A stretch of DNA of 64,000 bases, taken from assembly GCF_050947875.1 (NCBI RefSeq), contig NC_134568.1, forward strand, positions 251,241,767 to 251,305,766, written 5' to 3'. The DNA is from Dermacentor variabilis. Lineage: Eukaryota > Arthropoda > Arachnida > Ixodida > Ixodidae. The position numbers and the translations under genes were made by a program. Below the pieces are notes generated by a model that did no database searches, had not been told where the DNA came from, and saw only the letters and a program-made list of their open reading frames with translations. Positions within the stretch are counted from its first letter, which is position 1. Every line of letters starts with the position of its first letter. This document shows, piece by piece, positions 1 to 11,281 of the stretch.

Positions 1-300
1 TTCCTTCCTCGCAACCTTTCCCGGATGGAGGAAGTTTGTCTTCGAAGGCTTCGGGCTGGTGTGGCCCTGGCACCTGTGGTCACATGTGCCCGGGGATCCG
101 CAAGTGGCAAACCTATGAATTGTCCTAAGTGCTCGGCACCTGTGTCCACTGCGGATCGTCGTCGTCTTTTTGCGGCTGCGTCCTAAAGCCAAACTAAAGC
201 CGAATGTCTCAGATGACTTTACCCGTTGGATAAGGACAACGAGTGCGCGAATTCATTGCTGCAATACGTGCATGAAACAGGGCTGCACGCATTTATTTGA
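1..300 (+). pseudogene. LINE ORF2 C-terminal remnant (cut by window start)
   Basis: Frame 1 is open from base 1 to a stop at about 186 and reads as the C-terminal cysteine region of a LINE polyprotein: an Arg/Leu-rich segment (LRRLRAGVAL) followed by a CPKC pair. After frame changes the last residues read LLQYVHETGLHAFI then a stop at 298-300, a typical end for tick RNase H-type LINE ORF2. The reverse transcriptase and RNase H parts lie outside the window. At least two frame shifts make this a dead copy. A TA/TG microsatellite follows within about 10 bases, where the element's 3' tail should be. The assignment to a LINE is by sequence feel, not by search. Confidence 0.6.
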
Positions 301-309
301 CGTCTCTTG

Positions 310-515
<206 letters not shown>

Positions 516-575
516 ATCACGGCAAGCCCACAGAATAAAAAAAAAGACAATCGGTATGATTTATTCGGTAACTCT

Positions 576-811
576 GAATTGAATTCTGCGGTTTTACGCG
601 CCAAAACCGCGATTTGATTTTGAGGCACGCTGTAGGGGGAGTCTCCGGATTAAATTTGACCACCACGGGATCTTTAACGCGCCCCTAGTGCGCGGGACAC
701 ACGCATTTTTGCATTTCACCCCCATTGAAATGCCGCCGCCGCGACCGTGATTTGACCCCGCGACCTTGAGGTTAGTTGCGCAGCACCATAGCCGCTAAGC
801 CACCGCGGCGA
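576..811 (-). mobile_element. tRNA-headed SINE, Ruka-like, minus strand
   Basis: Read on the minus strand this is a near full-length SINE: a tRNA-like head starting at the CCGCGGTGGCTTAGCGGCTA type block, a body containing the CACGTTAAAGAT-type core, and a 3' end finishing in GAATTCAATTCA. The same unit recurs at 1436-1666 on the plus strand with the same boundaries. SINEs of this type (Ruka, described in Rhipicephalus) are transcribed by RNA polymerase III from the internal A and B boxes and are mobilised by LINE enzymes in trans. The family name is from memory. Confidence 0.85.
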
Positions 812-1435
812 GTATAAGGCAACTTTCGAGATACAGATGTAGTTTGAACTTCCCGGCTGTAGAACAGCTTGCTAGATCCGCAATCATCGCTCACGAGAAC
901 AGCTGCGCAACGCTTCCCGCACCTAATCGTCATGCGTCACAAGCCAGAACGATCGCATAACCATAACTTACGTGCACCGCGGCAATAACAGAGCAATGGA
1001 CATGCTGCTGAAAAGCATCACTTAGAACTGTTTCAAATATCGGATGAATCAAATGTGCGCGAGGGATAATCTGTTACAGCATTGCCCTGGAAGCTGATAG
1101 AAGACATAGAAGAAAAAAAGAAGAGGGAGGAATAAATACAAAAAGAAAAGAGAGTGAGAAATAAAAAAAAGAATAAATTCTGCGTTAAAAATAACAGAAG
1201 TTCAAATTTTTCTTTCGAAAGTTCGTATTATCAGGCCACGAACACTACGAAGAAGGTGGCGTTTAGAACAAAGCGATGCGAGCACAATACAAATTTTTGA
1301 TGCATGGTTTGAATTTCCCCACATTGAAAACCAACTGTAATGCCAGCCATGTACTTCTTCATTCGCATCGCTTGGGTTTTCTTTCTTCATCACATCAATA
1401 TGTTCTAATAGTTTAGAATGATTGCCTACCCGCAT
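812..1435. other. No recognisable feature
   Basis: Unique-looking DNA with a purine-rich AAAGA stretch near 1110-1180. No coding frame or repeat recognised. Confidence 0.6.
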
Positions 1436-1666
1436 CGGTGGCTTAACGGCTATGGTGTTGCGTGACTAAACACGAGATCACGGTATCAAATCCCGGCCAC
1501 GGCGACCGCATTTCGATGGAGGCGAAATGCAAAAGCGCCCCTGTCCCGTGCATGGGGGGCACGTTAAAGATGCCTTGGTGGTCAAAATTAATCTGGCGTC
1601 CCCGACTACGGCGTGCCTCATAATTAAATCGTGGTTTTTGCACGTAAACGCCCAGAATTCAATTCA
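1436..1666 (+). mobile_element. tRNA-headed SINE, Ruka-like, plus strand
   Basis: Full-length copy. It opens with CGGTGGCTTAACGGCTATGG (A-box region), continues with a GATCAAATCCC-like B box in slightly mutated form, then a CGAAATGCAAAA block, the GGGGGCACGTTAAAGAT core and the CCCAGAATTCAATTCA end. It is the mirror of the minus-strand copy at 576-811; the two face each other about 620 bases apart. No flanking target duplication was obvious by eye. Confidence 0.88.
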
Positions 1667-1699
1667 ATGATTGGTCATGTCGCACTTATTATATTCACA

Positions 1700-2260
1700 T
1701 AGTTCATGCTGATGGCTCGGCCAGGATCGGCATTCCCTGCGATATATCTGTGGTCTGCGTCACCATGTATCTGTACATTGCTGCGGCGCATGTTAAGTAA
1801 CGTAGCTTCATCAAGAATGCTATGGTCGGCATCACAAAATATTGGTCGTGAGCAATGTGAGAGAGAATACCCAATTTGTTTTACAGTGAAGCTGTTAGGC
1901 TCTGGTTGGTCGGGATATCCGATGTTATCATGTCTGCAGGTTGTGTGTAAGTCGTACTTTCCGAATTTTCTAACGCATTTTACTTTAAGAAATTGAATTA
2001 GTTGAATAACGCATTGCGCTAGCCGGAGGGCCTACAAGAACGAGGATGTACGCTAGCTGTGCTCCTATCGGCCTCGGCCACTCAGACCGACTTCAAACCG
2101 CGGCTGTCATTCTGTTTTTGCGCAATATGTTTATGTGTTCTCGTATATTCGAATAATAATACGAAGGAAGAATGTCTGCAGCTTGTGTGTAAGTCATTCT
2201 TCACGCATTTTTCTGACGCAATTTGCAAGGGATACGCGAACGTACAAACTATTTCGTTCT
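1700..2260 (+). repeat. Degenerate direct repeat pair
   Basis: A segment of about 50 bases beginning TGTCTGCAG and containing TTGTGTGTAAGTC occurs at about 1931-1980 and again at about 2173-2222, offset about 241 bases, with scattered differences. The surrounding DNA (1860-1930) resembles dispersed tick repeat sequence. No coding capacity recognised; family unknown. Confidence 0.5.
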
Positions 2261-2929
2261 GGCGTGTACCAATTCAAATGCCTGTGCCCGTCCTCCACGC
2301 TCAGGTTCGTTACATGGTTGCGAATTCGCTCCCTGTGGAGTCGAGGCGGCATATGTAGTAGACCATAACCGTGACCATAACAGATTAAAGAAAAAAAAAA
2401 AGAGCTCAACTGACTGTGGAATTCGGTCCCTTAATATAGGATATACTTGAAAAGGAAGACGTTACTCAAACTGCAAATCCCTATGCGCATTTAATAAATG
2501 AACAATATTGCCTAATAGAGTTCATAGTCCTCTTGGTTGTACTCATTTCAGGTTCCTATCAAAAGGAGATAGAAACTCTGAGCAGTGATCGGCGGCTTCA
2601 ATTACGCGTTTGAAACTCTAAAGTTAATTGTAATTTAGTTAAACCGGACATCGTGATTTCTCGCGGAACGAACATCCGGACCTTCAAGTATTACACTTTA
2701 ACAGGTGAAATGGCAAGATATTTCGCGATCGCTTTAATTGTAAGAGATGCGTGCAATTAAATATGCCGAGGCATTGTACGAACGCAAGACAACCTTCGAA
2801 TCTTCAACGGGTACAGCGCCGATCTCGTGGTCGCTACTGGACAAAAGGGAGCAAGTCGGAATCAATGTCGGAATGACAGTCCGGCCTGAGGAAGAGCGGG
2901 GAGGCTTGCACCGATTAAGCAATCTCCTC
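2261..2929. other. No recognisable feature
   Basis: A poly-A run near 2390-2402 and otherwise unremarkable AT-balanced sequence. The frames here lack any recognisable domain. Confidence 0.5.
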
Positions 2930-3715
2930 GTATTCCCGCCACTGTCACCAGGTGCTGCACCTCCGGGGCACCCCGTATTCTTGTGTTCGCTCATTGCCAC
3001 GGGCATGTGCGCGGCGAAGGAGCCAGATCGGCCTCGCGAGCCGCTCAAGGGCGGTCGCCGCAGGTGAGCAGGGTGTCGCACGTGTGGTGCCGCAGCAGCG
3101 GCAAAGCACCGCGCGCACTCATCGCGCCATGCTTCCGCGGCGCCGAGCGAGTTCTTGGGCGTCCCTAATTTGCATAAACAAAGCCGCATTTCCTCTAACT
3201 AATTACGTCGACGAGGTGCAAACAGGAAGGGGACTCATGCGTCATCCGTGTTCGCGCCTCATTTGGTGCCGGGCCGCCGGCGCCGCTGCGGCTGACGCGC
3301 GAGCGGCAGCCGTCCCCGGCGGCGGCAGGCGCTCTTTTCGCACGCCGCGCCTCATGCATGGCGCCCGTCGTCTGCTGTGCCACCGGCGACCGGACTCGCG
3401 GCCCCGACACGCACGCACCCTCCGCCCGCCTGCGAGCCGCCGGTTGAGCGCAGCTCGCCGGCTAATAATTCACCCCTTAAATCAGTCAGCCACCGAGAAA
3501 AGGACGAATGCGGCGCTTTCTGCAGGCTCGCGTTAATGATCCGGACAAGTGTCAGCCCAGCGGGCTCCGCTCCAGCGCCCAATGTTCTCCCTGCCCCCGC
3601 AGTTTTGGCGGACAATGGCGTTTGCGGAAAGAGATGCTATGCCAAGCCGACACGGAGTTTTGCAAGTGCGGTGCGGCGTCCGATTCGAGTGAAACGTGCA
3701 ACTCTACTTGCTAAG
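2930..3715. promoter_or_regulatory. GC-rich block with embedded AT-rich factor-like sites
   Basis: Composition rises sharply with many CpG dinucleotides, interrupted by short AT islands that look like transcription-factor sites: ATTTGCAT next to AACAAAG (3168-3183), CTAACTAATTACG (about 3197-3209) and GCTAATAATTCA (about 3461-3472). A consensus-like splice donor, CAG followed by GTGAGC, sits near 3062. The arrangement fits an enhancer, a CpG-rich promoter or a first exon, but none is proven. Long frames here on both strands are a consequence of GC content. Confidence 0.35.
3168..3183 (-). promoter_or_regulatory. POU octamer plus Sox composite site
   Basis: On the minus strand the sequence is CTTTGTTTATGCAAAT: a CTTTGT Sox/HMG site followed by a perfect octamer ATGCAAAT with a short spacer. 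This is close to the Sox-Oct composite known from animal enhancers. It lies in a GC-rich block where such an AT-rich string is unlikely by composition. Function is inferred. Confidence 0.4.
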
Positions 3716-5439
3716 CAATGCCGAGCCTCGCACATAATCTGTCCTAAGTGGCACCACTTTCTGGCCTATCGAGTGCGTTATTTAATTTTTATTTTATTTT
3801 ATTTCATTTTAGGCGTGTGAAGGAGGACTCGGGCAAATGAAGTCATTTCTAATGCACTGAAAAGTGCTGAAATTGCGCCGCACATTTTGCCCATGTGGAT
3901 GCAAGCAATGGGGGACTATCTCACTTGGGGCGATTTATTGGCGTGCACGTGTGTCAGCATGAACACTATATGGAGGGAATGTCGGCGAGCGTAGTCAGTG
4001 TTTGAATACAATTATGCCCTGCCGCGTCAATACAAAACATGCAGGTCTGTCTTGTGAGAGTGTAGTAAATATCGGTAGACTATAACTACATACTGAATAT
4101 ACAATACATACGCGGTATCTGGGGCCCTACTTGAATGTTGTACAGAGCGTCAAAAAGAATGCATATTTGCACGTGTATCAAAAATGAGCCACTGTTTTAG
4201 AAAATTTTCAATGCTGCAAGAAACGATTAGGAATCAGGAACACCAACAGCGATGAACACGCGGTTGCTTTTCAGGCGCAGCGCTTCAACGAACGGCACAG
4301 CGGGAGCCAAGGAATTAACGCGGTATCTGCGTAAGGGCTTGCGCACATGATGCAATGCGATTGAATGCTGCTCCTTGGTCAAAGTCGCGAAATATTTCCT
4401 TGATGCAGGAAAGTAGCGCAGCTGTAATTCGAACACGAACGAAATAATGTTTTGTGTATACCACGGAGATTTTTAAAAAATTCGCCTTCAATTGGCGATC
4501 ACTGAGTGCAAATAGGCATGCCACACGAAAGCACCTCAAAGAATACCGCTTATTTTCATGATGGCGGAATGGGCCAATCTTTTCCGGTTTAGTTTTCTTT
4601 CTTTCTTCCTTTCTTTCTTTCCTTCTTTCTTTCTTCATGGAGCACGACATGCAACCTATGCTTTCCCGACGCGTACGTGCGCCCCAGGCACTGCACGTAC
4701 AAAACTGTGCAATTAAAATGGGCGTAGCTTTATTTGTGCGTTTTATGATATACGTTGTTCAGCAACGCGCTACTGTGAACCGCTATGTCGCTGCTTGAAA
4801 CGCGCGTGGGCAGGCCGTGAGGCCCACGTTCAGAACGCCTTTCTCTATCGTGTAATATGGCAGGCTACAGCGCTCCATGCAATGCAGCAACAGAGTAGCG
4901 CGTCCGTACACGTGCTCCGTAAACTAAGAGCTTTGCGTGTCATGACTCATTGCATCATATAGCTCCATTTCATCGTGAGTTATAATCTACTTGCTGCTCA
5001 CCAACGTAAGCTCGCGGCAATGCGAAGCAAAACAAGTATTCCATGTGAGCAGAGTATGCGTCCCCGACGCATGAAATGGCTTTCAACTACGTTTCCCTAT
5101 GATTTGAGGGCCATTTCCACCCGCTGCGAAAGCCGACTGCTGTAGCCATGCGCTGTCTGCCAGAAATGAGCTAGCTGTCCGTGCTGGGAATCCCAACGTA
5201 GACGCGGCGTTGCTTTCGAAGCATCATTACTCCTGTTCCCCCATTAGTGATCTCTGTATAAGGAGCGCTTTTCGAAGGAATGAAAGAAAAAAGAAAAACG
5301 TGTCTTGCGCTTCGAACGAGCTCTTCTTATCGACGACACGCTCGTCGTTTCCTCCAAAGGGGGCACGCATACAGTTGCTCCCTCGCGGCATCATGAGATT
5401 CAAGATGCATGCGCGCTCCTTGCAAGGAGACAGCATGCA
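3716..5439. other. Mostly unique DNA; pyrimidine CTTT tract
   Basis: Holds a (CTTT)n-like pyrimidine tract at about 4597-4635 and a short T-rich TTTTATTTTATTTTATT stretch at 3781-3811. No gene or repeat family recognised elsewhere. The short frames carry no known motif. Confidence 0.5.
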
Positions 5440-6165
5440 CTGATTCAGAGCCATTTCGTGGGGAACTCTTTGCCTCGCCGTCGCCGAGCGGCAGCGCCTC
5501 GTCGATGCCCGGCCAGTCATCACCGGCGGCGGTGCGCCCCTGTCGCGCGCTCCTTCTCTCTGGCGTCCACCAGCGACGCCGTGCGAACAGCGTGCTCTCG
5601 CACGAGCTTGGCTGAGCCCGATGCCGGCGGTTGCGATGAGCGAAAGCTGGCGCACGCAGCGTGGCGCACGCATGCGCGCCCCAAACGCAGGTGCCCCGAG
5701 CGTATCCGGACGCCGCTAATGGCCGGTGAATAATTGGATTAATTAGCAGCAGCTCAGTGTGCAGTCCGCCGGCGGCAACCGCCGCCGCGGTATGGCACGC
5801 GTCTCTCGGCTGCAGGTACGCAGCGTCGCGCCGCTGCCAGTGTGGGTCAAGCGACCCCGCCGTAAATATAAAGTCAGCAGCCGAAGCAGCGCCCCTTCCA
5901 GCCTCGCTGTCTCTCTCGGTGGCCACCACTAACCAAGTTTTTTTCACCCCCTTCCCGCGCTCAGCTGCCGATGGAACGTCCCCTCAAAACAGAGGCCTCT
6001 TAGTTTTGCGTGGTCCAGTGCTTGATTTATGCGCACGCTTCGCGGTGAACGAGAAGCTCGCTCTCAAAACTGCGTGGCTTTGAGCCCGCGGCGAAGGGAA
6101 ACGCGCGTTGCGTTGGCTTCCTGCGCCAGGCAGGCACTAACTCAGCCCCGCGACAAGCGTGGCTA
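5440..6165. promoter_or_regulatory. GC-rich block with homeodomain-like cluster
   Basis: A CpG-rich segment with an abrupt AT island at 5717-5747 that packs several TAAT cores. The flanks (GCCGCCGCGG, GGCGGCGGTGCG) are typical of GC-rich regulatory or promoter DNA. The 206-residue minus-strand frame across it has no recognisable domain and is taken as a composition artefact. Confidence 0.35.
5731..5746 (+). promoter_or_regulatory. Paired-class P3 homeodomain dimer site plus second TAAT core
   Basis: TAATTGGATTA fits the palindromic P3 consensus TAATNNNATTA bound by paired-class homeodomain dimers. It runs straight into TTAATTAG, and CTAATGG lies 10 bases upstream. The surroundings are GC-rich. 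The match is seen directly; binding is inferred. Confidence 0.4.
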
Positions 6166-6794
6166 AAGCGCACCTCAAAACAAGCGAAGGAAACGGCGCA
6201 TCCTAGCGCAGACGTGTTGCGAAAAGGGTCGTTACGGATCACTTATCTTCAGTCTGCTTTACTTTTGCCGATGATGCGCGAATAATCATCGATATCGCAA
6301 CTTTTAGCGCGTCAAAGACAATGTGGTGCTTTTCGGGAGTCTTATAGTATAAGGCATGAAGTAATATCATTTTTACCGCTAGCAGTCCTTGTTTGCGTTT
6401 ATGCTCAGATCGCGCACCCGTCGCGATGACTCATTCGTAATATGGCACCCTGGTAATGACCAGGAGTGGTGGTTTCGATTCCTGAACACGATGACCACTT
6501 CGCTGAGTGGTGAGTGCTACGAGCCGAAGCTGACAGCAAGTGGTACGAATCCGCGTTTCCTTCGCTTTTTTTTCTTAACCATATTGATAAATATCTAAGA
6601 ACTTGAATAACAGTGATGTCTGTGCAAGATGACGTGATGCAGATTTTTTGTAAGTTAGGCTTGGCATGCATGCGCTCCAGTCTAAATCACATGGAAGAGA
6701 CAGAGAGAGAAGGATGAAAAAAAAAAAAACTCAGTGCCCTTCCACTTTGTGAAAAAAGATGACCAGCGAAAGTGTGTATGTGGGCTCCTTAGTG
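6166..6794. other. No recognisable feature
   Basis: Unremarkable sequence with a poly-A run at about 6717-6730. No motif or repeat recognised. Confidence 0.5.
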
Positions 6795-6990
6795 GCGAAC
6801 TGCGCCTCCGCCGCGGGTCGGCCCCCCGTCATTGCACTATGTTCGGGATCGGCCCACGTATGGGTAATGCTTAACGCCTGCTTCACCTTCGCCGCGGGCC
6901 GGCCCGGCATTGCACTATCGTCGATATCTTTTTCTACACGCGGACATGACAGTGGGGAAAGTAACCCTTAACAGCTTCGCTGTAAAAAAT
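6795..6990 (+). repeat. GC-rich duplicated dispersed repeat
   Basis: A unit starting CGCCGCGGGTCGGCCC (about 6811) is repeated imperfectly about 80 bases later as CGCCGCGGGCCGGCCC (about 6890), each followed by a CATTGCACTATsTTCG-like block. It ends with the CAGCTTCGCTGTAAAA string common in tick repeats. No coding capacity. Related text (GGGATCGGCCCAC) also occurs near 15177-15190. Confidence 0.5.
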
Positions 6991-7034
6991 CTGGTGTTAA
7001 AAAAAAGATACGCTAAAACCAGTATTTAATTATG

Positions 7035-7215
7035 AGGCTTATAACGTAATGGGGGACTCCGGAATAATTTTGACCACCTGAGGTTGCGTAACATGCACCT
7101 AAATCTAAGTGCACGGACGTTTTGCATTCCGCCTTCATGGAAATGCTGCCTGCGCGGCAGGGATCGAAACTGCTACCTCGAGCACGGCGGCTATCGGAGC
7201 GGGTTCCAAGTCACT
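7035..7215 (-). mobile_element. Diverged Ruka-like SINE, minus strand
   Basis: The minus strand carries the SINE body in degraded form: GAGGCTTATAACG and GGGGGACTCCGGAATAATTT on the plus strand correspond to the 3' body, then TTTTGCATTCCGCC and GGAAATGCTGCC. The tRNA-like head (GGATCGAAACTGC, B-box region) is strongly mutated. It is older than the copies at 576 and 1436. Confidence 0.65.
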
Positions 7216-7789
7216 TGTTTCTCATTTTCTCGCGATAGTTTGGTTGCACGCCGATGCAAATGCTTGCTGTAACTGAGCCGCACGAAACACTGCCTTTTTC
7301 TATTATAGTGTGAATACTGCGGTACGAAACATACTGAGTATTATAAATACCGGGGGGAGTACTAATGCACTAGCTCTCGCTAGTGTCACTGTGTCGCATT
7401 TTGCGTGGAACTGCAAACAGCTTCTACTGCGAAAGATGCAAGCGACGTAAAGCAGGAAAAATGGGGTGGAATGTGCCGAGATTCTGGAGCAATGTACCAC
7501 ATCGTAATTAAGTTTCCTTATTGCCTGCTAGTACTTTGCCGGGATGATCAAAGAAAACTCGGCCATCATCGTAGCATTGCATTCAAAAGAGGAGAGTGAT
7601 GTCATCTAGGACATTGTTAGAAGAAATGAGTTCAAGAAACAATAGAACCGCCCTAATAATAAGATTCACACCCCGCCGCCGCCGTTAGTTGCGTTGCGTA
7701 ATTGGGAAGGCTTTGGCCAAGATTTTCGCTGAAACCATTCTAATGAAATCTTATCGAACCGTCATCGATCCACTGCCATAAACGGGGAA
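7216..7789. other. No recognisable feature
   Basis: Nothing recognised beyond short purine runs. It ends at the left arm of the foldback element. Confidence 0.5.
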
Positions 7790-8450
7790 TTTTTTTTTTT
7801 AGACCATACGGAATTTTTTAAGAATCGCCTACGGCAGCCTAGTCTAGTCATTGAGCTGGATTACCCAAAGAGCTGGACATAACTTGCACGAGAAATGGAA
7901 ATGCATAATCGACTTATTAAGAAAAATCACTAACTGTATTTTCAATTAATTACTTTACGGCACACAATTAAATTTACGAATTGCATCCGATGACTTAGCA
8001 AGGCCTATCCGCTGAATGAATCTTCAGAATGATACCAGTTAGTAGATATACATTCCCAAAGTGTGCCAGAATATACATGGGCGTTTCAATTACTTTTGTG
8101 CTTCAATGAATAAAACGGCGGCATGGCAAAGTAGTAAATGAAACAATGGTCCACCTTTACCGGAAGTTTCAGTGCGCTTATCTCGAAACCTGTGCTGCCT
8201 TTAGATGTTGTTCCAAGTGCATATACCTGGAAAAGTCACCGGCTGCAATTGGTAAATTGCAATATGTGCCGTAAAGTAATTAATTAAAACGTCATTTTTT
8301 GTAACTGGTTGTTAACTATAGTCAAATATGCATTTCGATTTCTCGCGAGAGTAATGTCCGCCGCTTCGGGAAATCTAGGGAGAGAATTGCGCAATCATTC
8401 TACAGGCGACTTTGTTTTTTAAAAATTCTGCATGGCTATAAAAAAATGGT
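7790..8450. mobile_element. Foldback (long inverted repeat) element
   Basis: The two halves are diverged inverted copies around an axis near 8117. For example CGAGAAATGGAAATGCAT at 7889 pairs with ATGCATTTCGATTTCTCG ending at 8345, and AATTAATTACTTTACGGCAC in the left arm is matched inverted at about 8267-8287. The ends are T-rich (TTTTTTTTTTAGACCAT on the left; the inverse on the right). No transposase frame is present, so this is a non-autonomous MITE-like or foldback element. Family and target duplication were not identified. Confidence 0.7.
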
Positions 8451-9345
8451 ATAAGCAGTGCCTCGATGACCATTCCATAGTTTACACTATATAGTGCGAA
8501 ATTTCTACGAGCGTCCCTTCTCTTCCTTTTATGGACTCTGGCACACTCGTAGTCGAAACTGCAGCTTCCCTGACCCTTCCTCTCATCTGTCCTCATAGCG
8601 GAAGCGAACGCAGCTTATGCAACACCCGTGATGTTCGACTGGTCATGCCCAGCGAAATCACCACCTGTCCATTGTATTTGGATTGTTTCATTTCACTTTT
8701 ATATTCGATACAGTTTTCAGCCTATTACCGATCGACAATTCAGCCACAACGCAACTTACGTCGGCTATGGCCCGTAGTTGTATCGCTAAAATAAATCAGG
8801 ACTGTCTAAAAAAATTTGGCGAGATTGGGAAGGAGCTTCCCAATGCCGCCAAATTTTTTTCGGCGAATAATGCGGGTCACCTAAAGCCAAGTTTGCCAGC
8901 CGCACGATACTTGTCTATTTTACTTGTCCCAACCTGCGCCTGTACCTGATGTTCACTAACCTATGTTTCCTATAGCTGGTCACCTATGGCCATATCGCGC
9001 TGTTTCTTTCTTTCTTTCTTTTTTTGTGGCGAAGCGGACAAAGCACCGCCACAAATAAATGTTTTCTTTTTCTTAGATGCCATTTTGAATTGTCGTGCTC
9101 AAGTTCAATTTGCGTTTACAAAGTGCGTGACTTCGGCGTTCATCTACTTTTTTCTGAAAAATGCTAAATCCTTCACATTTTCCTATGATGCATTTGTGAG
9201 CACTCTTTACTCTCCCGCAAAGAGAAACCAACCGGCCAACGATAGGTTCATCAGTGACGTAGGAGGACACTGTGTAACGATATAGTACATGACGACAGAA
9301 GTTTCTTCTAAATTTAGGAACTGTAACGCCCAGGTAAAGTTGTTT
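8451..9345. other. Unique AT-rich DNA
   Basis: No gene or repeat family recognised. A TTTCTTTCTTTCTTTTTTT pyrimidine tract lies near 9004-9024. Several short frames exist on both strands but none has a recognisable motif. Confidence 0.5.
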
Positions 9346-9348
9346 CAA

Positions 9349-10545
9349 GGCGGTGGTGGTGGTGGTGGTGCTGATGCAGGCGGGGTTAGCCTGGCATACA
9401 TATCCGGCAATTGTTCCGCCTGATCCTCCTTCGAGTTGAGATCAGGGGTGTGTCACCAGGTGTCGATGAGCCCCGTGTCTCGCAGGAAGGCTATCAGCAG
9501 TCGTTGCGCTCTCTTCCTGAATGCCGCGGGCCCTCCGGGGAAAACAACGTCTTCAAAGGTCCTGTGCGTAAGACCGCTCTTTTGTAGGTTGTCGACCATC
9601 GCTTTTCTTTCTGTGTCAAACTGCGGTCATAGCCAAATGAAATGTTCGATGTCGCCAATGTCACCACAGAAAACACAGAGTGGGGAAGCGCGAAGCCCAG
9701 TCTTGAATAACCAAGCTGGGGTGTACGCGGAGTCCGTCTTGATGCGGTATAAAAGCGTCGCTTGTTCGCGTGTAAATCCATGAGTCACACAGGATCCGTG
9801 TTGATTCTTGTGCATCTCTCTCAAGTGAAGGCGGATTGCATCCTTAGGGTTTTGAAAAGCTTTTGGAGCTTTCACTTTTGGGACACATGTCAGCGCTAGG
9901 CGTGCAAGGGCGTCAGCTTCCTCGTTTCCATCAATTCCTACGTGTGATGGAATCCACTGAAACCTTATGTTAAATCCTTTGTTCGTGAGGTCGTCAATCA
10001 GTGCCAGAGACTGCCTTGTAAATTTCTCTAGAGGTAGGCCCTGATGTAATCTCTGTAATGCTGACTTGGAATCCGTCAGCACCACGACATCTCGTGCACA
10101 AAAGGCCTGTAGTTTCCGCAAAGCCGCGGTGATTGCGGCGTTTTCTACTTTTGTAGAGCAAACTACGCGATCCAGTCGGCCAGACCATGACACATCAAGG
10201 GATGGTATGCAGAATGCCGCTGCACGGCTATCTGTTTGTGCGCACACCGAACCGTCTGTGAACACTTGTAGATGGCTTTGAAACACAGTGCTCAAGTGGT
10301 CCAGCACAATAAACTTTGCTTCGGCAGTTGAAATGGTGCGTTTCGTCGGTAGGTGGGGCACATTGAGGCTGGAGGTAACGTCCGAAAAAGACCATGGTGG
10401 GTCAAGGCGACTTCGTTTAGGCCATTCCAATCCTGAAAATCGGAAGGTGTCCAGCGCCGCATGGAAATGTGAGCGAGTTCTTGCTCTTTGCCTCTGCACA
10501 CTCTGTACAGGATGTCAATGCTGAGTAAAGTTTTACGCCTCCGAG
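9349..10545 (-). pseudogene. 5'-truncated RNase H LINE ORF2 (I-like), minus strand
   Basis: The main open frame (10499 down to a premature TGA at 9627-9629) is the C-terminal part of a LINE polyprotein with an RNase H domain. Catalytic positions are visible: FTDGS (first Asp), a Glu in the VENAAI helix, LTDSKSA (Asp) and WIPSHVGIDGNEEAD (His and last Asp). A cysteine motif follows, CVFCGD...IEHFIWL, and the premature stop replaces what should be its last cysteine. In the same frame reading resumes CPQF-like (PQFDTERKA) and runs to a stop at about 9453. The 3' UTR ends in a (GGT)n-type tail at 9349-9370 on the plus strand. The reverse transcriptase is missing, so this is a 5'-truncated dead insertion. 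Confidence 0.85.
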
Positions 10546-10559
10546 CGACAGCGATAGGC

Positions 10560-10755
10560 TATCAGGCACGCCGTAGGGGTAGTTGCGGATCACTTTTGAT
10601 CAGTAAGGCTTCGTTAGCGTGCACCAAAAGCTCAGTATACAAGCGCTCTTGCATCCCACGCCCGCGAAATGTTGTTGCCATGGTCAGGAATCGAACCCAC
10701 GCCGTCGGGCTCAGCACCAGACTCGCAGTAGTCAAAAAACCGCCGCGGCGAGTTA
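10560..10755 (-). mobile_element. Diverged Ruka-like SINE, minus strand
   Basis: Minus-strand copy whose plus-strand reading runs CAGGCACGCCGTAGGGG, then a mutated body, then the B-box complement GGAATCGAACCCACG and the head complement CCGCCGCGGCGAG at 10741-10753. It lies immediately upstream (5') of the truncated LINE, oriented the same way. Confidence 0.7.
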
Positions 10756-11281
10756 TTCAGCAAATTATGATCGCCTGTATACAATGATCATTAAAGAAAC
10801 AAAGGAAACAAAACTACCTAGGCGCTAAATATCGCTATGAGTGAAACATGCTCATAATAGCCGAAGATGCGTTCAAAATCGTACGCACACGTATAATCAA
10901 CTCTAAGTTGAGCACAGAAAGTTGTTCAGGCGCTAACTTCTATAGCAAGAGCATTGACGGGATTTCACGCACGGAAGCCCCTAAACTGCCTAAACCGGTC
11001 GCTGGAAAGAAAAAAAAAAAAAGGCGAGCCGCGTATGCGCCCGCTGAACGAAAACAAAATCTACCGCCACGCTCGTTCGCTCGGCACGCACGAAGTCGAC
11101 CGGGCGAGCGGTCCGTGCTCCTGCCGAGCACGGAGCGGTTATCAAGCGCAAAGAAGACAATCGCCACCAGGTAACCGAACAGCGGAGTGAGCTTGGCGAG
11201 TTTCTGATAGTTGCTAGCTTCTCGCGCTGCGTAAACCGGCCTGGCCATTAGTTGCGCTGTGTGCCGTGATAAATTGAGCCG

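Noticed and set aside
2952..3536. 194-residue plus-strand frame
   Set aside because: Arg/Ala-rich product of GC-rich DNA; overlapping frames in other phases are equally open.
5327..5947. 206-residue minus-strand frame
   Set aside because: Lies in CpG-rich DNA with open frames on several strands at once; no domain, no consistent start context.
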